Origin: an uncultured Tateyamaria sp.
GTDB taxonomy: Bacteria; Pseudomonadota; Alphaproteobacteria; Rhodobacterales; Rhodobacteraceae
Length of the DNA: 64,000 nucleotides
Assembly (NCBI RefSeq): GCF_947503415.1
Contig: NZ_CANNDS010000001.1
Coordinates: forward strand, 496,001 to 560,000
Direction of reading: 5' to 3'
Part shown: positions 10,142 to 19,339 of the stretch, in pieces
Layout of the letters: every line of letters starts with the position of its first letter
Position numbering within the stretch: position 1 is the stretch's first letter
Translations under genes and position numbers: made by a program
The notes under the pieces: model-generated
Seen by the model: the letters and a program-made list of their open reading frames with translations, nothing else
The model's database searches: none
Told to the model about the DNA's origin: nothing

Positions 10142-10756
10142 ATGACGGACACAGACCCAATCTACTCCGGCCTTGCCCGCACCCTGCATTGGGCAAACGC
10201 AATTGCAACGCTGGGGCTCATCTCAAGCGGCTGGGCGATCTTCAACGCAGCCGCTTTCTATCCCATCACCTTCCCCTCCTGGGCCACCCTGGGCGGATAC
10301 CTCACCGGCGCGCTGCGCTGGCATTTCCTTTTCATGTGGGTGTTTCTTTGCAGCGTCCTTGGCATGGTCGCACTGCGGCTGATCGCGCGTCGCGGTGGCC
10401 CTCGGCTGTTCCCCATCTCGGCGAACGGCATGATGGCGGACCTGCGCGCGACACTTGCGCTGCGGTTGAAACATGACGCGGGTGCTTACAACCACATTCA
10501 ACGGGCGCTTTATGTGATAACGCTGCTTGCCTGCGTTCTCAGCGTGGCATCCGGCATGGCGCTTTGGAAGCCGGTCCAATTTCAGAGCATCGCCGACGCG
10601 ATGGGCGGTTACGAAATGGCGCGGCGGGTGCACTTCTGGGTGATGTGCGGCATCTCGGGTTTCGTCCTTGTGCACGTGGCCATGGTGGCACTGGTGCCCT
10701 CCAGCCTGGGCCGGATGCTGTTCGGCGCTCGGCTGGCACAACGGGAGCACATGTGA
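10142..10756 (+). CDS. Cytochrome b561-type membrane protein
   Basis: Four hydrophobic helices with spaced His residues (LARTLHWANA, RWHFLFMWVF, HIQRALYVITL, HFWVMCGISGFVLVHV). Confidence 0.85.
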   Translation: MTDTDPIYSGLARTLHWANAIATLGLISSGWAIFNAAAFYPITFPSWATLGGYLTGALRWHFLFMWVFLCSVLGMVALRLIARRGGPRLFPISANGMMADLRATLALRLKHDAGAYNHIQRALYVITLLACVLSVASGMALWKPVQFQSIADAMGGYEMARRVHFWVMCGISGFVLVHVAMVALVPSSLGRMLFGARLAQREHM

Positions 10757-11466
10757 TGTCCCATCAAACCATCACCCGCCGTGGTCTTCTGGCGGGGCTG
10801 ACCGGCGTTGGCCTGACCGCCGGGATTGGATCATTGGCCTTTGTCCCCACCTTGCGCACACCGGCGTTGGATCACGTCTCGCGCTTCAACGACACCATGC
10901 AGGACACGTTGTTTTCGGCGGACAGGCTGGCGCCCACCTACACCGATGCCGAGATCACGCAGCCGTTTCGGTACAACGCCTTCTACCCAGAAGCCTATGC
11001 ACCCGATGTGGACCCGGACACATGGCGGCTGCGTGTCGACGGCCGTGTCACGCGCCCTGCTGCGCTGTCGCTGCACGATCTGCGACAGTTGCAGGCCGAG
11101 ACGCAGATCACCCGTCTAATCTGTATCGAAGGATGGAGTGCGGTGGGGAAATGGGCAGGCCCGCGCCTGTCCGATGTCCTGCAGGCCGCAGGCGCGGACA
11201 TGTCCGCCAAATATGTCCGGTTCGACTGTGCCGATGGGTATCATAGTTCGATCGATATGGCGTCTGCGTTGCACGCCCAGACCATACTCGCGCTTGATTT
11301 TCTGGACAGGCCGCTGTCCCGCGCATTCGGAGCGCCGATGCGACTGCGTATCCCGGTTAAGCTGGGGTTCAAAAATGCGAAATTCATCACGCGTATCTCT
11401 GTCACCAACGCGTTTCCCGGTGGGTATTGGGAGGATCAGGGATACAACTGGTTCGCGGGGCTGTAG
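10756..11466 (+). CDS. Tat-exported sulfite-oxidase-family molybdopterin oxidoreductase
   Basis: TGATG overlap with the cytochrome gene; Tat signal TRRGLLAGL; ITRLICIEGWSAVGKWAG and PVKLGFKNAKFITRISVT motifs. Confidence 0.87.
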   Translation: MSHQTITRRGLLAGLTGVGLTAGIGSLAFVPTLRTPALDHVSRFNDTMQDTLFSADRLAPTYTDAEITQPFRYNAFYPEAYAPDVDPDTWRLRVDGRVTRPAALSLHDLRQLQAETQITRLICIEGWSAVGKWAGPRLSDVLQAAGADMSAKYVRFDCADGYHSSIDMASALHAQTILALDFLDRPLSRAFGAPMRLRIPVKLGFKNAKFITRISVTNAFPGGYWEDQGYNWFAGL

Positions 11467-12097
11467 CGGCGGCCCTTGGCGCATTTTCTAGGTACATAAA
11501 GGGTGAGCCATGCCCAAAATAACCTCTGGCGTGGTTCAAGCTAACACCAGCGTCCACGGATCGGGTCGTTTTGTTTTTTTGCGGAAAGAAGATCACAGAG
11601 AGTAGTTCGGCCGCTCCAACCAATCTTTATGGTCCCGACGGAGCGAGGGTTGCCGAAACGGCTGCTGGCGCGGGCTGCCATCTTATGGCGGGTACCACGC
11701 GGACTTGGATGTCCGGGTCGGCAGGCGACTTCGATACATAAGACGAGCCCCTTCGCAGAAAAGTCGCCAGGAGCGCCTGTCGCGTTCTTGAAGTCAGCAA
11801 TGGTGATACGCCCGAAACACGGCGATCCGTTCTGAATTGATACTGCTGAAAACGCAGCACGCGCCGTGCACGAAACCTCGATTTCGTCATCAGATCAGGC
11901 TGTTACGATACTGGATCTCACATGGTGCAACGCCGCACGCGGTGACCCTTTGGCTTTGCGGCGCGGGCGCCACGCGGAAGCTGCGTGTGAAACTTTTTTG
12001 CGCGGATGACTGAACCGTTCGGCACGTACAGGCAACTCAGTTGTGATACCGGCGTCGATCGGCGCTCCGGACCCCGCAAAAAAAGGAGACAAGACCC

Positions 12098-12700
12098 ATG
12101 GTTAAGAAAATCGGCAATCAAACCTATCCCGACCAGGTGATGGAGATCATGGCGGATCGCAATCTCGGCAAGCTGTTCCGCGCGTTTCTCAAGTCGAAGC
12201 TGGCCTCCGAAAACTCCGACTTCCTCGACCTCGTCGCCAAGCGCTTTGATCCCAAGAAGATCTACCCCAAGTTCATCGATCCCAAAGCCTCCGGCAACAT
12301 CAACGTGTCCCATGCCAACCGCAAGAGAGCAATGGATCTTGCAGAGGCGAACGACTTCAAGAACTCGGAGTGGAAGAAAATCATGAGGGATCTCTGCAAC
12401 GAGATCGAATATCTGCTCCAACAAAATTTCGTCGTCACGTTTTGGAAATACAAGCCTTTTCTCGAATTCCACAACGCCCGTGCAGTCAACAAGATGAAGG
12501 GCGATCCGCTCAAAGCGGCCCGGCTGCTCGGCGTTTCGGATCCCCGCGCGGTGAAGTCACTGATGGTCGCCCATGCGACAGGCGACCAGAAGGGGGCCAA
12601 GACGATAACGGACAAGCTGGCGGCCACACCGGAACTGAAGAAAAAGAAGGTGAAGTCCAGCATGATCACCAATTTACTGCGCAAAGCGAAGGTGATCTGA
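12098..12700 (+). CDS. RGS-domain-like protein
   Basis: ATG preceded by AAGGAG; LFRAFLKSKLASENSDFLDLV...KKIYPKFIDPKASGNINVSHANRKRAMDLAEAND...EWKKIMRDLCNEIEYLLQQNFVVTFWKYKPF follows the RGS fold consensus (FreFL..e.s.EN..F...iy..Fi.....inv....r..........F..aq.e....l....y..Fl.s..y). Confidence 0.7.
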   Translation: MVKKIGNQTYPDQVMEIMADRNLGKLFRAFLKSKLASENSDFLDLVAKRFDPKKIYPKFIDPKASGNINVSHANRKRAMDLAEANDFKNSEWKKIMRDLCNEIEYLLQQNFVVTFWKYKPFLEFHNARAVNKMKGDPLKAARLLGVSDPRAVKSLMVAHATGDQKGAKTITDKLAATPELKKKKVKSSMITNLLRKAKVI

Positions 12701-12799
12701 CATCGGGCGGGCGCTTCACGCGCGTGCCGGACATGCGAGGCGCATGGGAAACATGCGCCTCATTTTTCGAAGTCGGACATTCGTAAGCGGCGACGCGTT

Positions 12800-13456
12800 C
12801 TAGCGATTGATGCTTGCAATGAGTTGGTGGAATTTTTCGCCCTGAACGGCAACGTGGCTGCGCAGGACATCTGCTGCGCGCTCGGCCTCTCCATCCTGAA
12901 GGTGCTGCAAGATCTGAGAGTGCTCGTCCATCGACTGCTTCAGACGACCTCGAAAACGAAGCTGAATCCGGCGGTAAGCCTTTAGCCGGTTCTGAAGCTG
13001 CAGCGCCTGTTTTTCGAGGTAGCTGTTTGCCGCGCCGCGGTAGATGATCTGGTGAAAGGTCTCGTTTTCCGAATAGTACTGATCATGGTCTGCATTCTGG
13101 ATGGCCTGCTGGCACCGATCATTTGCATCGCCCAACGACGCAAGATCCTGATCCGTCATTCGCGTTGCCGCAAGCCGACCACAGGCGGCCTCAAGCTCTG
13201 CCATGGTCTCGAACATTTCCATCAGCTCAACGGGGCCGGGCTGGCGGATGAATACGCCGCGACGGGGGATTTGCTCTGCCATGCCCGACGTCACAAGCAC
13301 CTGCAACGCCTCGCGGATCGGGGTGCGGGATACATGGAACTGCTCGGCCAGCTTCAACTCGTCCAGCCGTTCGCCGTCCTGAAACTCCCCTGAGAAAACC
13401 AGCTGTTCAAGTGTGCTTGCGATTTGATCTGCGAGTCTGACGTCCATACCCAACAC
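12800..13456 (-). CDS. GntR/FadR-family (FCD) regulator of malonate catabolism
   Basis: GntR wHTH (LDELKLAEQFHVSRTPIREALQVLVTSGMAEQIPRRGVFI) plus FCD domain; divergent from the malonate operon. Confidence 0.9.
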   Translation of the reverse strand: MLGMDVRLADQIASTLEQLVFSGEFQDGERLDELKLAEQFHVSRTPIREALQVLVTSGMAEQIPRRGVFIRQPGPVELMEMFETMAELEAACGRLAATRMTDQDLASLGDANDRCQQAIQNADHDQYYSENETFHQIIYRGAANSYLEKQALQLQNRLKAYRRIQLRFRGRLKQSMDEHSQILQHLQDGEAERAADVLRSHVAVQGEKFHQLIASINR

Positions 13457-13494
13457 TTAGCACCGCCGAGCGCCAAAATGCAATATAGCAATCC

Positions 13495-13504
13495 TTGTAT
13501 ACAA
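13495..13504. promoter_or_regulatory. Perfect palindrome TTGTATACAA, candidate GntR/MatR operator
   Basis: Read directly in the divergent intergenic region between 13456 and 13590. Confidence 0.65.
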
Positions 13505-13589
13505 TATGATTGACTCGTAATGCGCAGCGTGAAAGCCTTCCTCTCGGAGCGTCGGCTCATGAAGCCGATTCACACCCAGGGAGGAACTT

Positions 13590-14576
13590 ATGAAATTTGC
13601 GAAACTCACGGCCACAGCCATGGCGGCCTGTCTTGCCATCGGGTCAGCAGCGAGTGCGGAAACTCTGCGCCTGTCCCACCAGTGGTCCAACAAGGACGTG
13701 CGTCATCAAGTAGCCCAGATGGTCGCGGACGAGGTTGCTGCCGCGGACGTTGATCTGGACATCCAAATCTTCGGTTCAAAGTCTCTTTTCAAACCGCGTG
13801 AGCAATACCGCCCGCTGAGCCGCGGCCAGTTGGATATGACTGTGCTGCCGCTCAGCTATGCCGGTGGTCAGCAACCCGCCTACAACCTGACACTGATGCC
13901 GGGCATGGTGAAGAACCACGATCACGCAGCGCGTCTGAGTGCGTCGCCCTTCATGGCCGCGCTCGAAGAGAAGATGGCTGATGACGACGTGATGGTCCTG
14001 GTGCACGGCTATCTTGCCGGTGGGTTCGTCGGCAAAGACAAGTGCATCACGGGCCCTGACGACGTGAAAGGCCTTCAAACACGTGCAGCCGGCAAGGCGT
14101 TTGAGCAAATGCTTGCGGGCGCTGGCGCATCCATTGCATCCATGGCGTCGTCGGAAATCTATAACGCGATGCAGACCGGAGTTCTCACGGCTGCAAACAC
14201 ATCGTCGTCGTCCTTCGTGTCCTACCGCATCTACGAGCAGGTCAGCTGCTATACTCCGGCGGGTGATGTCGCACTTTGGTTCATGTACCAGCCCCTGCTG
14301 ATGAACAAATCGCGCTTTGACGGCCTGACGGAAGATCAGCAAAAGGCTCTGCTGGACGCATCTGCCAAGGCGCAAGCCTTCTATCTGGAAGAAGCGAAAA
14401 AGCAGGACGCCGCATCCGAGCAGGTGTTCCGCGATGCGGGCGTCGAGATTGCCCAGATGTCGGCCGATGACTTCGAAGCATGGCGCGCGCTGGCGCAGGA
14501 AACGTCCTATGCCAAGTTCGTTGACGAAGTTGAGGGCGGACAGGAGCTGCTCGATATGGCTTTGGCTGTCGAGTAA
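13590..14576 (+). CDS. matP: TRAP transporter solute-binding protein, probable malonate
   Basis: DctP-family protein with signal peptide; first gene of an operon ending in malonyl-CoA decarboxylase and synthetase. Confidence 0.88.
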   Translation: MKFAKLTATAMAACLAIGSAASAETLRLSHQWSNKDVRHQVAQMVADEVAAADVDLDIQIFGSKSLFKPREQYRPLSRGQLDMTVLPLSYAGGQQPAYNLTLMPGMVKNHDHAARLSASPFMAALEEKMADDDVMVLVHGYLAGGFVGKDKCITGPDDVKGLQTRAAGKAFEQMLAGAGASIASMASSEIYNAMQTGVLTAANTSSSSFVSYRIYEQVSCYTPAGDVALWFMYQPLLMNKSRFDGLTEDQQKALLDASAKAQAFYLEEAKKQDAASEQVFRDAGVEIAQMSADDFEAWRALAQETSYAKFVDEVEGGQELLDMALAVE

Positions 14577-14588
14577 TCGACACTGGAT

Positions 14589-14612
14589 CGGGCCGCTTTG
14601 ATCAGCGGCCCG
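14589..14612 (+). other. Intercistronic hairpin (9-bp perfect stem, 6-nt loop)
   Basis: CGGGCCGCT-TTGATC-AGCGGCCCG between the binding-protein and small-permease genes; no U-tract. Confidence 0.75.
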
Positions 14613-14645
14613 ACAAAACCACTCCCTTCATCCAAGGACATCATT

Positions 14646-15194
14646 ATGGCGGGCCAAAGCTCCGCTGCGATTGCGCAAACCGGGAACAACCCGTTTCTGC
14701 GTCTCGTGGCTGCACTCTCTACACTCGCGGGCTGGTGCTCTGCGGCAATGATCGTGGCGGCTGTCGCGATCACCTGCCAAATGATCTTCATCCGGTTTGT
14801 GCTGAATGGATCAACTGTCTGGCAAACCGAGGCGGTCATTTACCTTGCCATTGGGGCCACGCTGATTGGGTTGCCCTACGTCCAGCGCCTGCGCGGTCAC
14901 GTGAATGTCGACCTGATCCCCTTGGCTTTGGCGCCGCGTGCACGGTTCGTTTTGGCGATGTTCACACTGTCGCTGTCCATTGTGATGGTCGCGATCATGC
15001 TTTGGTACAGCTATGAATTCTGGCACCTGACTTGGGAACGCAATTGGAAGTCCGACACCGTCTGGGGCGTCCGGTTGTGGATACCCTATCTGGCCCTGCC
15101 GGTGGGCTTTGCCCTGTTCCTGCTGCAACTCATTGCGGACATGGTGGCGATCCTTTTGAAAATTGAGAAGCCGTTTGGCTTGGGGGGCGTCTGA
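14646..15194 (+). CDS. matQ: TRAP transporter small permease (DctQ family)
   Basis: Four TM helices; operon position between DctP and DctM. Confidence 0.88.
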   Translation: MAGQSSAAIAQTGNNPFLRLVAALSTLAGWCSAAMIVAAVAITCQMIFIRFVLNGSTVWQTEAVIYLAIGATLIGLPYVQRLRGHVNVDLIPLALAPRARFVLAMFTLSLSIVMVAIMLWYSYEFWHLTWERNWKSDTVWGVRLWIPYLALPVGFALFLLQLIADMVAILLKIEKPFGLGGV

Positions 15195-16510
15195 TGGATC
15201 CGCTCACGCTTGGCGCAATCGTCGCGGTCTGCACGATTTTGGTCCTGTTTTCGGGCGTCTCGGTCGCCCTTGGGCTGCTCATCGTCTCGACCGGGTTCAT
15301 CATGATCTTCGACGGTATGCGCTCGCTTGAGCTGCTGCCGGAAATCCTGTTTGGCAAGCTGGACAATTTCGCGCTGCTGTCGATCCCGATGTTCATCATC
15401 ATGGGGGCATCCATCGCCTCGACACGCGCAGGTGCGGACCTGTACGAGGCGTTGGAACGCTGGCTGACGCGTGTGCCTGGCGGTTTGGTGATCTCAAACC
15501 TTGGCGCGTGCGCCTTGTTCGCGGCGATGTCCGGGTCCAGCCCTGCAACCTGCGCCGCCATTGGCAAGATGGGCATCCCCGAGATGCGCAAGCGCGGCTA
15601 TCCCGACGGTGTTGCGGCTGGTTCCATCGCGGCGGGCGGCACGCTGGGCATTCTGATCCCGCCCTCTGTCACCATGATCGTCTACGGCATTGCCACAGAG
15701 CAATCGATTGGCCGCCTTTTCCTTGCCGGCGTAATCCCCGGTTTGATGCTGGTGGGGCTTTTCATGGTGTGGTCGCTGTACGCGACGTGGAAATCCGGCG
15801 ATCAGCAACTGCTGGCGCGAGGCAACTATAGCTGGCGCGAGAAGTTCGAGGTTCTGCCACGCGTCCTGCCCTTTCTGCTGATCATCGTGGGCGTGCTTTA
15901 CGCCATGTATGGTGGCGTCGCGACCCCGTCCGAGACGGCAGCCGTCGGCGCACTTTTGTGCCTGATGATCGCGATGATCATCTACAAGCTGTGGAACCCC
16001 AAAGACCTGTGGGTCGTGCTGCGTGACAGCACCAAGGAAAGCGTGATGATCCTGTTCATCATCGCGGCGGCTGGTGTGTTTTCCTATATGCTCTCCAGCC
16101 TTTTCATCACGCAATCCATCGCAGCTTGGATCGGCACACTGGACGTGAACCCGTGGGTCCTGATGGGAGCCGTAAACCTCTTTTTGCTGGTGGCGGGCTT
16201 CTTCCTGCCGCCTGTTGCGGTGATCCTGATGGCCGCACCGATCTTGCTGCCGATCATCACGGCGGCGGGTTTTGACCCGATCTGGTTTGCCGTGGTCCTG
16301 ACCATCAACATGGAGATCGGCCTCATCTCTCCGCCTGTGGGTCTGAACCTTTATGTCATCAACGGCATCGCACCTGACATCTCTCTGAAAACCATCCTCA
16401 GAGGGTCATTGCCCTTTGTGGCCTGCATGGTGATTGCAATCATTTTGCTGTGCATCTTCCCCGGCTTGGCAACATGGCTTCCCAACGCAGTGATGGGCGC
16501 CGCCATATGA
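15194..16510 (+). CDS. matM: TRAP transporter large permease (DctM family)
   Basis: DctM motifs (GSSPATCAAIGKMGIPEM, GGTLGILIPPSVTMIVYGIATEQSIGRLF, EIGLISPPVGLNLYVINGI). Confidence 0.92.
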   Translation: MDPLTLGAIVAVCTILVLFSGVSVALGLLIVSTGFIMIFDGMRSLELLPEILFGKLDNFALLSIPMFIIMGASIASTRAGADLYEALERWLTRVPGGLVISNLGACALFAAMSGSSPATCAAIGKMGIPEMRKRGYPDGVAAGSIAAGGTLGILIPPSVTMIVYGIATEQSIGRLFLAGVIPGLMLVGLFMVWSLYATWKSGDQQLLARGNYSWREKFEVLPRVLPFLLIIVGVLYAMYGGVATPSETAAVGALLCLMIAMIIYKLWNPKDLWVVLRDSTKESVMILFIIAAAGVFSYMLSSLFITQSIAAWIGTLDVNPWVLMGAVNLFLLVAGFFLPPVAVILMAAPILLPIITAAGFDPIWFAVVLTINMEIGLISPPVGLNLYVINGIAPDISLKTILRGSLPFVACMVIAIILLCIFPGLATWLPNAVMGAAI

Positions 16511-17745
16511 GCTATTTTGGCGGTCTCTTTTCGTCAGTATTCGAGCGTCGCTTCGCCCGCACCGTCTCGTCAGATGCGGAGGGGCAAGGCATGGGAGAGC
16601 TCAGCCTCGAACTTCTGGGCGCTCAGGGCGAAGTGTCGGGCAGCACGCTCGCGCAGTTGATACTAGAGCAATACGCTGGCGCTGATGCGGACGACAAACG
16701 CGGGTTCTTCGAGTTCATGATGCAGGAATTGGAGATTGATCCCGTCGACGTTGTCGAAAGCCTGAAAGTCTACAAGGAAGCCCCGTCCAAGCGCAGCTAC
16801 CGCGCCTATGCGCAGGCCAGTGAACCCAAGAGGCAGGAACTGCTCAGGCGGCTGAACCGGGTGCCGGGCGGCACCGAGCGTTTGGTCGCGATGCGCAAGG
16901 ATCTGTTGGAGATGATGCGCGAGGACGTGAAGCTTGAACCGCTGGACGTGGATTTCCAGCATTTGTTCGCGTCGTGGTTCAATCGCGGCTTCTTGGTGTT
17001 GCGCCCGATCAATTGGTCAAGCCCGGCAGAAGTTCTGGAGAAAATCATCGCCTACGAGGCCGTCCATGCCATTGACAGCTGGGATGACCTGCGCCGCCGC
17101 CTGCAGCCCAAGGACCGGCGATGCTTTGGCTTTTTTCACCCCGCCATGCCGGACGAACCGTTGATCTTTGTCGAAGTGGCGTTGACGCAAGGCGTGCCGA
17201 ACTCAATACAAAACCTGCTGGCGGATGGCCGCGATCCAATTGACGCGGAAGACGCGGACACAGCGGTGTTCTACTCCATCTCGAACTGTCAGGCCGGTCT
17301 GGCGGGCATCTCATTCGGGAACTCGCTGATCAAGCAGGTGGTCGCGGATCTGTCGCATGATCTGCCCGGCTTGGAGACGTTCGTGACGCTCTCGCCCATC
17401 CCGGGGCTCACCAAATGGTTGAGCACTGCTAAAGCACCGTCTCTGCAAAACGCCTCCGTACAGGTTCAAGCTGCCCACTATTTTCTTGAAGCAAAACGGG
17501 ACGACAAATTGCCGGTGGACCCCGTCGCGCGGTTTCATCTTGGGAATGGGGCGGCTGTCCATGCGGTTCATGCAGAGGCGGACACGTCGGAAAACGGGAT
17601 GGCGCAGTCGCGCGGCGCCATGGTCAACTATCTTTACGACCTGTCGCAGATCACGACCAACCACGAGCAATTCGTCACTGAAAAAACGGTTGCTGCCTCG
17701 AATGAAGTGCGTGCACTCAGCGCCTCCGTTTCACGGGCAACCTAA
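16507..17745 (+). CDS. matA: Malonyl-CoA decarboxylase
   Basis: MCD family signatures (HAIDSWDDLRRRLQPKDRRCFGFFHPAMPDEPLIFVEVAL; FETFVTLSPIPGLTKWL-type); ATGA overlap with the TRAP permease. Confidence 0.93.
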   Translation: MSYFGGLFSSVFERRFARTVSSDAEGQGMGELSLELLGAQGEVSGSTLAQLILEQYAGADADDKRGFFEFMMQELEIDPVDVVESLKVYKEAPSKRSYRAYAQASEPKRQELLRRLNRVPGGTERLVAMRKDLLEMMREDVKLEPLDVDFQHLFASWFNRGFLVLRPINWSSPAEVLEKIIAYEAVHAIDSWDDLRRRLQPKDRRCFGFFHPAMPDEPLIFVEVALTQGVPNSIQNLLADGRDPIDAEDADTAVFYSISNCQAGLAGISFGNSLIKQVVADLSHDLPGLETFVTLSPIPGLTKWLSTAKAPSLQNASVQVQAAHYFLEAKRDDKLPVDPVARFHLGNGAAVHAVHAEADTSENGMAQSRGAMVNYLYDLSQITTNHEQFVTEKTVAASNEVRALSASVSRAT

Positions 17746-17756
17746 GGACCTTGACT

Positions 17757-19268
17757 ATGGCAAACCCGCTCTACGATACGCTCTTTGGACGACACGCCGA
17801 AAGCGATGCTGTGTTTCTGCACCTCGCGGATGGGGTCACGCTGAGCTATCGAACCTTCCTCGAAATGGCTGCGCAATATGCGGGGCTCCTGACGGAGGTT
17901 GGGCTGAAACCCGGTGACCGCGTCGCCGTCCAGATTGAAAAGTCCCCACAAGCACTTGCTGTTTATGCGGCTTGTGCGCAGGCGGGGCTGGTATTTCTGC
18001 CCCTCAACACAGCCTATACCCCTGACGAAGTGGCCTACTTCGTTTCGAACAGCGGCGCGGGTATCGTGCTGTGTGACGATCGGAAGCGGGACGGTCTCGC
18101 GCCCATTGCCGAACGCTGTGGCGCGCAATTGGAAACTCTGAACGAGGATGGGTCAGGCAGCTTTGCGGAGAAGGCCGCGACATGCCCCAAGTCTTTTCAA
18201 ACCGTGTCTCGCGATACCGACGACCTTGCCGCGTTCCTGTATACCTCTGGCACAACGGGACGTTCAAAAGGGGCCATGCTGAGCCAGGGCAACCTGCTGT
18301 CCAATGCAGAAACCTTGCGACACGAATGGCGCTTCACCGCCAGCGATGTCTTGCTGCACGCATTGCCGATTTTCCACACGCATGGTCTGTTTGTTGCGAC
18401 CAACATCACGTTGCTTGCGGGCAGCCAGATGATTTTCCTACCAAAATTCGACCTTGATCAGATGATTGCAGCAATGCCGCGCGCAACGACGATGATGGGG
18501 GTTCCGACATTCTACACCCGGCTGCTTGGAGACGCGCGTTTCACCAAAGAGCTTGCGGCCCACATGCGCCTCTTCGTTTCAGGGAGCGCGCCACTCTTGG
18601 CCGAAACCCACGTCCAATTCGAGCAGCGCACCGGCCACCGTATTCTGGAACGGTACGGCATGACCGAAACCAATATGAACACCTCGAACCCCTATGATGG
18701 CGAGCGCCGCGCAGGCACCGTCGGGTTCCCGTTGCCCGGAGTCGAGTTGAAAATCACCGACAGCAAAACCGGGGAGACCCTGCCAAAAGGTGAGATTGGC
18801 GACATCGAAGTGCGCGGCCCGAACGTGTTTCAGGGCTATTGGCAGATGCCCGAGAAGACTGCCGAAGAGTTACGGGCGGATGGTTTCTTTATCACTGGTG
18901 ATCTGGGCCAGATTGATGCGGATGGATATGTCAGCATCGTAGGGCGCAACAAGGATCTGATCATCTCAGGGGGCTACAACATATACCCCAAAGAGATTGA
19001 ATTGCTGCTTGATGAGCAACCGGGCGTCTTGGAAAGCGCGGTTATCGGCGTGCCGCACCCTGATTTCGGTGAAAGCGTTGTCGGTGTACTGGTTGCGATG
19101 CCGGACCAAGAACTGAACCTGGATCATATCAAGGAAAACATCGGCAAATCCCTCGCCCGCTTCAAGCAGCCGCAAAAGTTGGTCGTTCTGCCCGAATTGC
19201 CTCGAAACACGATGGGTAAAGTGCAGAAGAAATCGCTTCGGGAAGATTTTGCAGATACGTTTGTTTGA
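17757..19268 (+). CDS. matB: Malonyl-CoA synthetase (AMP-forming)
   Basis: AMP-binding motif LYTSGTTGRSKGAMLSQGNL; YGMTETNMNTSNPYDGERRAGTVGFPLPGVELKI, typical of MatB. Confidence 0.93.
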   Translation: MANPLYDTLFGRHAESDAVFLHLADGVTLSYRTFLEMAAQYAGLLTEVGLKPGDRVAVQIEKSPQALAVYAACAQAGLVFLPLNTAYTPDEVAYFVSNSGAGIVLCDDRKRDGLAPIAERCGAQLETLNEDGSGSFAEKAATCPKSFQTVSRDTDDLAAFLYTSGTTGRSKGAMLSQGNLLSNAETLRHEWRFTASDVLLHALPIFHTHGLFVATNITLLAGSQMIFLPKFDLDQMIAAMPRATTMMGVPTFYTRLLGDARFTKELAAHMRLFVSGSAPLLAETHVQFEQRTGHRILERYGMTETNMNTSNPYDGERRAGTVGFPLPGVELKITDSKTGETLPKGEIGDIEVRGPNVFQGYWQMPEKTAEELRADGFFITGDLGQIDADGYVSIVGRNKDLIISGGYNIYPKEIELLLDEQPGVLESAVIGVPHPDFGESVVGVLVAMPDQELNLDHIKENIGKSLARFKQPQKLVVLPELPRNTMGKVQKKSLREDFADTFV

Positions 19269-19339
19269 GATCGTGAGGTTGTAGTCGTTCATACGACCAG
19301 CAGAATTTCGGCTGTCTCTTAGGCGTACCCGACGCACCC

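Noticed and set aside
11629-12092. Short ORFs between the molybdoenzyme and RGS-like genes
   Set aside because: No start-site support or domain features.
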